From the NCBI GenBank assembly GCA_913060595.1, contig CAJXSA010000246.1, positions 1-6,076 on the forward strand: a DNA stretch of 6,076 nt, read 5' to 3'. This DNA comes from an uncultured Ignavibacteria bacterium. GTDB taxonomy: Bacteria; Bacteroidota; Ignavibacteria; SZUA-365. The notes under the pieces were generated by a model that was given only the letters and a program-made list of their open reading frames with translations, was not told the origin of the DNA and did not search any database. Below, in pieces: positions 1-5,645 of this stretch; positions within the stretch are counted from its first letter, which is position 1; each line of letters opens with the position of its first letter. Position numbers and translations under genes: made by a program.

Positions 1-743
1 CGCGACCGCAGAAGTGAAACGACGAGCAGGCTGCCGAGTGCCGTCGAACCGACGAGCATGAGCATGACCATGATCTGGTATTTCACCGCGACGAACGGAT
101 CGCTGCCCGCGAGTATCTGTCCTGTCATCATCCCCGGAATGAAAACCAGCCCCACGCCCATCATGGCGTTGATGCTCGGGATCATCCCGGCACGCACGGC
201 GTCGCGCACGATGTCTGCAGACGCCTCCCGCGCCGTGGCACCGCAGACCAGGCGCAGTTCGATCTCCTGCCGGCGGCGAGACAGGTCAGTGAAAAGGCGA
301 TCGAGAGAGATGGCGATGGCGTTCATCGAATTCCCGATGATCATGCCGCCCAGCGGCAGGAAATAATCGGGGCGGTACCAGGGCTCGGCGTCGACGATGA
401 GCGTGACCACGAAAACAGAGACAATCATGTAGCTGAGAAGCATGCTGAGGAAGACGGGGAAGAAAAGGCGCACACTCCCGCTGTGCACGCGTCCGCGAAT
501 GATGCGCGCGGCAAAGAATATCATGGCCGTATACACCGCGAGCACGATATACCATTCGCGCACCTGGAAAATCCACGTGAGGACGAAGCCGAGCAGCACG
601 AGCTGGGCAACGGTGCGAAGTGTGCCCCAGAGAAGATCGCGTTCGAGACCGAGCTGCATTTTCAGCGATGCCGCACCGGCGAGCAGCACGAAGACGAGAA
701 CGAGGCTCAGCGGCAGAAGCCCGATATCGAGTGCTCCGCTCAT
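1..743 (-). CDS. fetB: FetB/YbbM-type (UPF0014) ABC transporter permease, 3' end missing
   Basis: This is the membrane subunit of an ABC transporter of the UPF0014 family, whose E. coli member FetB (YbbM) works with FetA in iron export. I translated 247 residues from the ATG at 743; no stop is reached before the left edge, so roughly the last 10-20 residues of a family length near 260 are probably missing. Visible family hallmarks are GGMIIGNSMNA at residues 132-142 and the run GMIPSINAMMGVGLVF at 186-201, followed by IPGMMTGQILAG and KYQIMVMLM. Hydrophobic segments near residues 8-25, 44-60, 64-82, 93-117, 190-212 and 222-245 fit a multi-pass inner-membrane protein. The start overlaps the stop of the upstream ATPase gene as ATGA, implying translational coupling and a shared transcript. 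The family call is firm; the iron substrate is borrowed from E. coli and not shown here. Confidence 0.9.
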   Translation of the reverse strand, partial: MSGALDIGLLPLSLVLVFVLLAGAASLKMQLGLERDLLWGTLRTVAQLVLLGFVLTWIFQVREWYIVLAVYTAMIFFAARIIRGRVHSGSVRLFFPVFLSMLLSYMIVSVFVVTLIVDAEPWYRPDYFLPLGGMIIGNSMNAIAISLDRLFTDLSRRRQEIELRLVCGATAREASADIVRDAVRAGMIPSINAMMGVGLVFIPGMMTGQILAGSDPFVAVKYQIMVMLMLVGSTALGSLLVVSLLRS

Positions 744-1435
744 GGATGGGTCTCCAGCCGGCCGTTCGCGAGAAGCGCATGCCGCCGCGCAAGGCCGGCG
801 GGCAGATCCGGCAGCGCATGTGAGACGAAGATCGTGCTCAGAAATTCCTCCGCGTGCAGCGTGCACACGACATCGACGAGTGCCGCCGCGGCAGAAGGAT
901 CGAGGGCGGATGTCGGCTCGTCGAGAAGCAGCACATCCGGCTGCATGAGCAGCAGGCGCAGGAGTGCGCAGCGCTGCTGCTCGCCGACGGAAAGATCCGC
1001 GGCGTCCCGATCAAGAGACATGCGGCCGAGGTCAAGACGTTTCAGCCACGCGCGCAGCAGGGCGTCCTCAGGCGGCGCGGCGTCCCCGTAGCGGAAACTC
1101 AGGAGGAGATTCTCACGCACGCTTCCCTCCAGGACGACAGGCTGCTGCTGCATGTAGGCGACGCGGCGACGGTAGAGCGGCGGCGCGATGTCCGCAGCGT
1201 CGCTTCCGTCGAGCCAGAGTGTGCCTGCCGTGGCCGGCTGCAGGCGTGCGAGCACGCGGAGAAGGGAGCTCTTTCCACCGCCGGAAGGACCGGTGAGCAG
1301 CAGAAGCTCACCGCGCATGAGCGAGAGATCCAGCCGTTCAAAAAGGGTTGTCGCCCCGTAGCGTACCGTCACATCGGTCGCGCGGAGCACCGACTCCTCT
1401 TCGCCATCGCTCATATGTTGTGCCGATTCTGCCAT
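740..1435 (-). CDS. fetA: FetA/YbbL-type ABC transporter ATP-binding protein
   Basis: This is the 231-residue cytoplasmic ATPase that should power the adjacent UPF0014 permease. All nucleotide-binding motifs are present in order: a candidate A-loop Tyr26, Walker A GPSGGGKS (49-56), a Q-loop in YMQQQPV (94-100), the signature LSVGEQQR (148-155), Walker B DVLLLDE (167-173), the D-loop SALD (176-179) and the H-loop His in FVSH (203-206). The signature has Val where the canonical LSGGQ has its first Gly, a mild departure. The length is normal for a lone ATPase subunit. I kept the ATG at 1435 because a GGGAA-like stretch lies upstream; the ATG at 1414 is an in-frame alternative that would remove seven poorly conserved-looking residues. 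The stop overlaps the permease start by four bases, and the pair is divergent from the membrane-protein gene at 1494. In E. coli the equivalent pair exports iron; the substrate here is inferred only from family. Confidence 0.92.
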   Translation of the reverse strand: MAESAQHMSDGEEESVLRATDVTVRYGATTLFERLDLSLMRGELLLLTGPSGGGKSSLLRVLARLQPATAGTLWLDGSDAADIAPPLYRRRVAYMQQQPVVLEGSVRENLLLSFRYGDAAPPEDALLRAWLKRLDLGRMSLDRDAADLSVGEQQRCALLRLLLMQPDVLLLDEPTSALDPSAAAALVDVVCTLHAEEFLSTIFVSHALPDLPAGLARRHALLANGRLETHP

Positions 1436-1493
1436 CTCATTGAAATTTCCCGTAGTTTAAAAAGAAATGTGAACATGGAGCGAGTATTACGCC
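1436..1493. promoter_or_regulatory. Divergent intergenic spacer, presumed promoters
   Basis: This 58-bp spacer between the ABC operon (leftward) and the small membrane-protein gene (rightward) must carry, or lie beside, start signals for both. It is AT-rich compared with its surroundings, notably the run around 1456-1468. On the plus strand TTGAAA (1440-1445) is a fair -35 match, with AGAAAT 17 bases later as a poor -10. On the minus strand TAAACT is a possible -10 without a good -35. GGAG at 1477-1480 may be the ribosome binding site for the GTG at 1494, though its 13-base spacing is long. The promoter assignment is inferred from layout; the individual boxes are weak. Confidence 0.35.
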
Positions 1494-1805
1494 GTGCGTC
1501 TGTCAAAAAACCTTTTCATAATCGTTGGTGTCGCGTCCGTCATCATTCTCGGCGTCGTCATTTTCTACCGTCCGGCACCGGACATCGGTGAACTGCCCCC
1601 TGTCAGGAAACCGCCGGCGGAAGAACTGCAGTTTTTTCTCGATGACGGCATGGACTACGGCCTGAAGCTCTCGCGCATTCTCGCAGAGCGGCGCATCGAA
1701 CGGACGGAGCAGATTGCCGAAACGAATCCCGAACTCTCCGCCGTCGCCCGCGAAGTCGCGGACAGTCTGCGCGCGCGCATCGAACGCAAAGCACGGATAG
1801 AATGA
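1494..1805 (+). CDS. Small single-pass membrane protein of unknown function
   Basis: I do not recognise this 103-residue protein. It begins at a GTG with two basic residues (Arg2, Lys5), then one hydrophobic segment at about residues 7-25 (LFIIVGVASVIILGVVIFY). A Pro-rich linker follows (about 27-41), then a charged, probably helical region rich in Glu and Arg through the C-terminus. The positive-inside rule puts the N-terminus in the cytoplasm and the helical part in the periplasm; it could equally be read as an uncleaved signal anchor. The ATG at 1475 is in another frame, so GTG is the best start. It is the only plus-strand gene here, divergent from the ABC operon and convergent with glyQS, so it is likely transcribed alone and ends at the hairpin at 1838-1867. 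Coding status is supported by the clean membrane segment, the sensible composition and the terminator placed just after its stop. Confidence 0.7.
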   Translation: MRLSKNLFIIVGVASVIILGVVIFYRPAPDIGELPPVRKPPAEELQFFLDDGMDYGLKLSRILAERRIERTEQIAETNPELSAVAREVADSLRARIERKARIE

Positions 1806-1837
1806 CAGCGTCCCATGCGCGAAATTGTCGATGACAG

Positions 1838-1867
1838 AAAAAGGCCCCGCAGTGCGGAGCCTTTTTT
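1838..1867. terminator. Bidirectional intrinsic terminator between convergent genes
   Basis: AAAAAGGC (1838-1845) pairs with GCCTTTTT (1859-1866), and CCGC (1847-1850) pairs with GCGG (1854-1857), around a three-base AGT loop, with one C/A mismatch (1846/1858). The T-run serves the plus-strand membrane-protein gene that stops at 1805. The matching A-run on the left becomes a T-run for leftward transcription, so the same hairpin can also terminate glyQS, whose stop is at 1886. Confidence 0.85.
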
Positions 1868-1885
1868 GTTTCGGTTGTGCGCAGG

Positions 1886-3376
1886 TCAGCCGGCCAGTTT
1901 CGCTGCGAGATATCCGCGCAGGCCGTCGACTGGAACGCGCTCCTGGTCCATCGTGTCCCTGTCGCGCACGGTGACGGTCTGGTCTTCCAGCGTCTGCGAG
2001 TCGACGGTGATGCAGTACGGGGTGCCGATCTCGTCCTGGCGGCGGTAGCGGCGGCCCACCGAACCGCTGTCGTCGTAGAAGATCTTGTATTCCTTCTGGA
2101 GATCGCGGTAGAGCGTCATGCCGATGTCGTCCATGCCGTCACGGTTGACCAGGGGCAGAACGGCGGCCTTGAAGGGAGCGAGGCGCGGATGGAAGCGCAG
2201 CACCGTGCGTGTTTCTTTCTCGAGTTCTTCCTCTTCGTAGGCGTCGACCAAAAAGGCCATCAGTGAACGGCTCGCGCCCGCGGAGGTCTCGATGACGTAC
2301 GGAACGAATTTCTCGTCCGCCTCCTGGTCGTAGTACTCCATGCTCTTGCCGGAGAACTCCTGGTGCCGGCTGAGGTCGTAGTCCGTGCGGTTGTGAATGC
2401 CCTCGATTTCACCCCAGCCAAAGGGGAATTCGTATTCCACGTCCGATGCGGCCTTGGCGTAATGCGCGAGTTTGTCCTCGGCGTGCGGCTTCATGCGCAG
2501 CTTCTCCGGCGTGATGCCGAGATCGATGAACCACTGCAGGCGCAGGTCGCGCCAGGTTTCAAACCACTGGTCGTCGCTTCCGGGCTTGACGAAAAACTGC
2601 ATTTCCATCTGTTCGAATTCGCGCGTGCGGAACAGAAAGTTCTTCGTGTTGATTTCATTGCGGAAGGCCTTGCCGATCTGTGCGATGCCGAAGGGGAGTT
2701 TCTGCCGTGTGGACTGCGAGACGTTCGCAAAATTCACGAATATGCCCTGGGCGGTTTCCGGACGGATGAACACGACTGCGTTGCTGTCCTCGACGGGACC
2801 GACGAAGGTCTTGAACATGAGATTGAACTTGCGCGGCAGGGTGTACGTCCCCGCTCCGCCGCAGTTGGCGCAGACCAGCAGCTGTTTCTCGTTCATGTAT
2901 TCGAAGACGGCGGCGTCGTCGACGAGCGCGTCGCCGGACACTTCCATCTGCTGCTCACGGGGCGTGGCCTTGAATGCCTCGGCATCCCCGCCGTTCGCGG
3001 CGAGCAGCTCCGCGTACGCATCGGCGATTTTCTTGCGGCGCTTTTCGTTGTAGGACTCGTACAGCACGTCCAGACGATAGCGGCTTTTGCACTGCTTGCA
3101 GTCCACCATGGGATCGGTGAAGTTCTCGACGTGGCCGGAGGCTTCCCATACGCGCGGGTGCATCAGGATGGATGCGTCGAGACCGACGACATCGTCGCGG
3201 TATGTCATGAACTTCCACCATGCGTCTTTCACGTTGCGCAACAGCTCGACGCCGAGGGGACCGTAGTCCCAGCAGCCGTTGAGTCCGCCATAGATTTCGG
3301 AGGACTGGAAGATGAAACCGCGCCGCTTGGCGAGGGAGACGATTTTTTCGAGTGTATTCTGCTGCTTCTTTGCCAT
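1886..3376 (-). CDS. glyQS: Glycyl-tRNA synthetase, alpha2 (class II) type
   Basis: This enzyme charges tRNA-Gly with glycine using ATP in the cytoplasm. The 496-residue product is the single-chain homodimeric type, not the separate alpha and beta subunits of E. coli. Motif 1 and its surroundings are seen around GFIFQSSEIYGGLNGCWDYG (20-39). Motif 2 elements are RPETAQG (205-211), FRNE (238-241) and FRTREFEQMEMQFF (249-262); motif 3 is ETSAGASRSL (363-372). Two CxxC pairs, Cys93/Cys96 and Cys169/Cys172, resemble a zinc-binding insertion. The C-terminal anticodon-binding domain starts near residue 395 (HPRLAPFKAAVLPL) and includes DEIGTPYCITVD (448-459). Length is normal and the frame is unbroken. 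The ATG at 3376 leaves a short lysine-rich N-terminus typical of the family; there is only a GGCGGAA stretch as a possible ribosome site. It is followed by the convergent terminator. The 83 bases upstream show no hairpin, so some readthrough from the repeat-protein gene is possible. Confidence 0.98.
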   Translation of the reverse strand: MAKKQQNTLEKIVSLAKRRGFIFQSSEIYGGLNGCWDYGPLGVELLRNVKDAWWKFMTYRDDVVGLDASILMHPRVWEASGHVENFTDPMVDCKQCKSRYRLDVLYESYNEKRRKKIADAYAELLAANGGDAEAFKATPREQQMEVSGDALVDDAAVFEYMNEKQLLVCANCGGAGTYTLPRKFNLMFKTFVGPVEDSNAVVFIRPETAQGIFVNFANVSQSTRQKLPFGIAQIGKAFRNEINTKNFLFRTREFEQMEMQFFVKPGSDDQWFETWRDLRLQWFIDLGITPEKLRMKPHAEDKLAHYAKAASDVEYEFPFGWGEIEGIHNRTDYDLSRHQEFSGKSMEYYDQEADEKFVPYVIETSAGASRSLMAFLVDAYEEEELEKETRTVLRFHPRLAPFKAAVLPLVNRDGMDDIGMTLYRDLQKEYKIFYDDSGSVGRRYRRQDEIGTPYCITVDSQTLEDQTVTVRDRDTMDQERVPVDGLRGYLAAKLAG

Positions 3377-3459
3377 GTCCGACGTTCCGCCACACAGTTG
3401 TGTTCAACAATTGCAATCTTCTAGTTTACGAAAATCCGGCACATGAGAAAACGCGGGCA

Positions 3460-4353
3460 TCATTCACGCTCGAAACGGATGAGCCCGGCGTCCGTGTCGA
3501 TGCCGAAACCATACAGGCCGCGTCCGACGTCGTGGTGCTCTTTCCAGCTGCCGTTTTCACTGCCCGGTCCCGCCAGGTACTCGTCGCTGCCGCCGATGTC
3601 GAAGAACAGGCCGGTGGTCGGACCGTACTGCGCCCATTCCCCGCCGCGCCGCGCCATGCTGTAGCCCATCGTATTGCCGACCGGGGCGTAGCGGTCGTTG
3701 CCGCGAATGTTGGCGAAAAGGGAGAAGGAGTTGTTCAGCGAGCTGCCGAGACTGACGGCCCGCTCGTCTGCGGCAGACATGGTGTAGACGTCGTCGCCGT
3801 CGACGTCGATGTAAAAGGCTGCCGAGCCGTCGTGCGCCGTGCCGAATCCGAGCGTCATCACCAGGTCGGACTGGTCGTTGCCCTCGTTGTCGAAGAGCAC
3901 GCCGATGGCGAAATGCGCGGATGCGCCGAGATTGAAAAAGACGCCGCGGTAGCGGTCGTCGCCCCGCTCGTCGTTGAGAACGCCGTAGCCGAACCAGTAG
4001 CCGCTGCCCTGGGCGAACACGCCGGCGGAGTAAAAGTCGTCGCCATCGAGATCGTCGAGTATGCCGAGTCCGCCGGACATGTTGTGTCCGTCGGTGTGGT
4101 CTCCGCGGCGACCGGCGCCGTAGCCCTGTGCGTCGCTTTCGTTGTGCTTCGGTGTTTCATCGCCGATGTGCACGAGGTCGGTATCGTCCGCGATGTAGCG
4201 GTCGTCTCCGGCGATATCCATCAGCAGACCGCAGCCGCCGGAGAATCCGTAGCCCTGCGCGTAATACACCGTGTTGTAGGCGTCATCGCCCGCGCGATCG
4301 AGCAGCACGCCGATGCCGTACAGTCCCGCGCCCTGGCTGAAGCCCCGGCTGAC
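3460..4353 (-). pseudogene. C-terminal repeat half, after the internal stop
   Basis: The 297 codons after the TAA stay open to a TGA at 3460-3462 and encode the rest of repeat 5, repeats 6-13 and a 14-residue tail ending in RFERE. The first possible initiator is the GTG at 4308, which encodes the conserved Val in GVLLD of repeat 6. A start there would sit mid-repeat with no signal peptide and no ribosome binding site, so independent translation is unlikely. The absence of frameshifts or further stops, and the preserved repeat pattern, show that this stretch was under protein-level selection until very recently or still is. Confidence 0.7.
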
Positions 4354-4683
4354 TTATTCGTCGTTGCCGGCGGCGTCATACTGCACGCCGACGCCGAAGC
4401 GCCCGCAGCCCTGGGAGAAGGAATGCGCCTCGTAGCGGTCATTGCCCTCGCAGTCCAGCAGCATGCCGATGCCCAGTACCCCGGCGCCCTGTGCGGGCGT
4501 TTTCTCATGCGGACTCGTGTACGTGTCGTTCCCGGCGATATCGACGGTGACGGACACGGGGAGATCGTGGCGGCTCGCGCCCGTGGCGCCGAGATAGCTG
4601 TCGTCGCCGCCGAGATCGACCAGCAGCGCGCAGTCCGGCGCGAAATGCGTGTCGTCGCCACCGCCCGCCAGCAGGATGCGTCC
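3505..4683 (-). repeat. Thirteen tandem protein repeats with D-x-x-G-[D/N]-D-x-Y core
   Basis: The repeats span about residues 282-674 of the conceptual full-length protein, mostly 26-36 residues each. The typical pattern is G-hyd-L-hyd-D-x-x-G-[D/N]-D-x-Y, six or seven variable residues, then QG-x-G-x-x-x-G. Approximate starts are residues 282, 300, 324, 354, 380, 406, 433, 488, 515, 542, 569, 603 and 639. Repeat 1 is degenerate (GGGDDTHF), repeat 7 is expanded to about 55 residues, repeat 10 lacks the Tyr (GNDQSD), and repeat 5 has the stop codon at the Tyr. The copies differ at the DNA level, so they are old duplications. The spacing is unlike the nine-residue RTX repeat despite the shared Gly/Asp richness; a beta-solenoid fold is a guess from the regular period. 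Confidence 0.85.
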
Positions 4684-5526
4684 CATGGGCGTGGGGATGT
4701 CGACCGCGTATGCGCTGCCCGCGTATTCCCTGAGCAGGGGCAGCTCTTTCTCCACGGCCTGTGCGAGCAGCATCGCGCCCCAGGAGGCGGATTTTGCGTC
4801 AAAGGCCACCGCCGCGTCGTAGACCACCTGGTCGAATGTATGCGCATCGCACTGCGATTCCTCCAGCGTGGTGCTGTAGAATATGTGCTGCCACTGGGCG
4901 GCGGGGATGCCGTGCAGGGAGCGGTTGCGCCAGCGATGCGCCTCGCGCACGGCTTCCGCCATGCGGGCGAGCGACTGCCGCAGCGGCAGGGGCAGCGGCG
5001 TGATCTGTGTTTCGACACGTCCGCGGATATCCGACCAGTGCTGCGTAGGCAGCGAATACACGATGTTGTCGCCCATCTCCCGCCCCATGTCGGCATACAT
5101 TCCTTCAATGGCATCGGCCAGCGGCGCTTCCGTGGTGATGTCCGGGGCGTAGTCGTAGCCGTATTTCCCCACGTCCAGTCCCAGGTTCCGCGCCGAGTTC
5201 ATGACCAGTGCCGACAGCGGACGGATCTGCGCGAGCGTCGTGCGGGGAAAGTTGCTGCTGTCCCCCGTCGCCCAGAGGCGGTAGCGCCAGAGCATGTTGC
5301 GCGTAAACGCCGGAATCTTCAGCGGGCGCGCCAGCAGATCGTCGAAATAATGCAGGCGGAAGGGATCGTCGCGTGTGGCCGCGTTCCAGGTCGACAGCGG
5401 ACGATAGCCGACGGTGGAGGAATCGAGTCCGAATCCGTCGAGCGCGCGCTGCAGGAGGTTGTCCTGCGCGTGCAGTGACAGGGTGCTTGCGAGGAAAAGG
5501 AGGAAGAGAACGGTGCGCATGTGCAT
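4354..5526 (-). CDS. N-terminal part of the repeat protein, as translated up to the TAA
   Basis: This is the 390-residue product expected if the stop is real. It starts M-H-M, so translation could begin at the ATG at 5526 or at 5520; the second gives a textbook signal peptide, MRTVLFLLFLASTLSLHA, with cleavage likely just before or after Gln. There is no lipobox Cys, so export by Sec and signal peptidase I is expected. Residues 20-281 have an alpha-helical, mixed composition with many Arg, Trp and Tyr and no family I recognise. Residues 282-390 hold four complete repeats and the first eleven residues of a fifth. No good Shine-Dalgarno is visible before either ATG. The gene lies downstream of the porin on the same strand but behind a strong terminator, so it probably has its own promoter within 5527-5578, though I cannot point to one. 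Confidence 0.75.
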   Translation of the reverse strand: MHMRTVLFLLFLASTLSLHAQDNLLQRALDGFGLDSSTVGYRPLSTWNAATRDDPFRLHYFDDLLARPLKIPAFTRNMLWRYRLWATGDSSNFPRTTLAQIRPLSALVMNSARNLGLDVGKYGYDYAPDITTEAPLADAIEGMYADMGREMGDNIVYSLPTQHWSDIRGRVETQITPLPLPLRQSLARMAEAVREAHRWRNRSLHGIPAAQWQHIFYSTTLEESQCDAHTFDQVVYDAAVAFDAKSASWGAMLLAQAVEKELPLLREYAGSAYAVDIPTPMGRILLAGGGDDTHFAPDCALLVDLGGDDSYLGATGASRHDLPVSVTVDIAGNDTYTSPHEKTPAQGAGVLGIGMLLDCEGNDRYEAHSFSQGCGRFGVGVQYDAAGNDE

Positions 5527-5578
5527 ACTGGATTTGTGTCGTGGGCCGCGAGAAAGAAAAATCGAGATTTCCGGGGGG

Positions 5579-5615
5579 AAATAAAAAGCGGCAGCCGGGA
5601 AGGAGGGCTGCCGCT
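5579..5615 (-). terminator. Intrinsic terminator of the porin gene
   Basis: A perfect 10-bp inverted repeat, AGCGGCAGCC (5587-5596) and GGCTGCCGCT (5606-5615), encloses a nine-base loop. Read leftward it is followed directly by TTTTTATTT. It begins about 30 bases after the porin stop codon and about 50 bases before the repeat-protein start. It should therefore end the porin transcript and make the repeat-protein gene a separate unit. Confidence 0.93.
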
Positions 5616-5645
5616 CATCGCTCTCGAAGAGTGGAAGGAGGGGGA

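Larger units (their letters stand above)
3460..5526 (-). pseudogene. Secreted DxxGxDxY-repeat protein, interrupted by one in-frame TAA
   Basis: This is read here as one gene of 688 codons with a single internal stop (TAA at 4354-4356, codon 391). Codons 1-390 and 392-688 are in the same frame and both halves carry the same repeat. The stop falls inside the fifth repeat, at the position filled by Tyr in most other copies (GNDE-stop-VSRGFSQG against GNDRY or GDDAY). TAC or TAT to TAA is a single substitution, so the simplest reading is a recent nonsense mutation or a base-call error. The protein has an N-terminal signal peptide, an alpha-helical-looking region to about residue 281 and the repeat tract at 282-674. 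No catalytic motif is evident. No function is assigned; a secreted or surface-associated solenoid, possibly metal-binding through its many Asp residues, is conceivable. Whether the locus is dead, truncated but working, or intact with an error cannot be decided from one sequence. Confidence 0.75.

Noticed and set aside
854..1591. A 245-codon plus-strand open frame across the ABC ATPase and into the small membrane-protein gene
   Set aside because: It is antisense to the ATPase motifs and overlaps the membrane-protein gene in another frame; its composition is Arg/Gln/His-rich as expected of a shadow.
3398..3410. Imperfect palindrome TTGT-GTTCA-ACAA upstream of glyQS as an operator
   Set aside because: The arms are only four bases, well within chance, and no regulator gene or second copy is nearby.
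2363..3424. A 353-codon plus-strand open frame opposite glyQS
   Set aside because: Shadow of a certain gene; the glyQS frame carries all class II synthetase motifs and the plus-strand product has none.
3377..3459. T-box or other leader structure upstream of glyQS
   Set aside because: Only 83 bases are available and I find no stable hairpin, no terminator/antiterminator pair and no T-box core sequence.
3460..4308. Separate 282-residue gene starting at the GTG at 4308
   Set aside because: The GTG is the conserved Val within repeat 6, the frame is continuous with the upstream half, and there is no ribosome site or signal peptide. It is better read as the cut-off C-terminal half.
3352..5478. 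A 708-codon open frame on the plus strand opposite the repeat protein
   Set aside because: It is an antisense shadow produced by GC-rich codon bias and by the repeated GAC/GGC-rich motif. It has no sensible domain, no signal and a low-complexity Val/Ala/Arg composition, and it runs into the start of glyQS.
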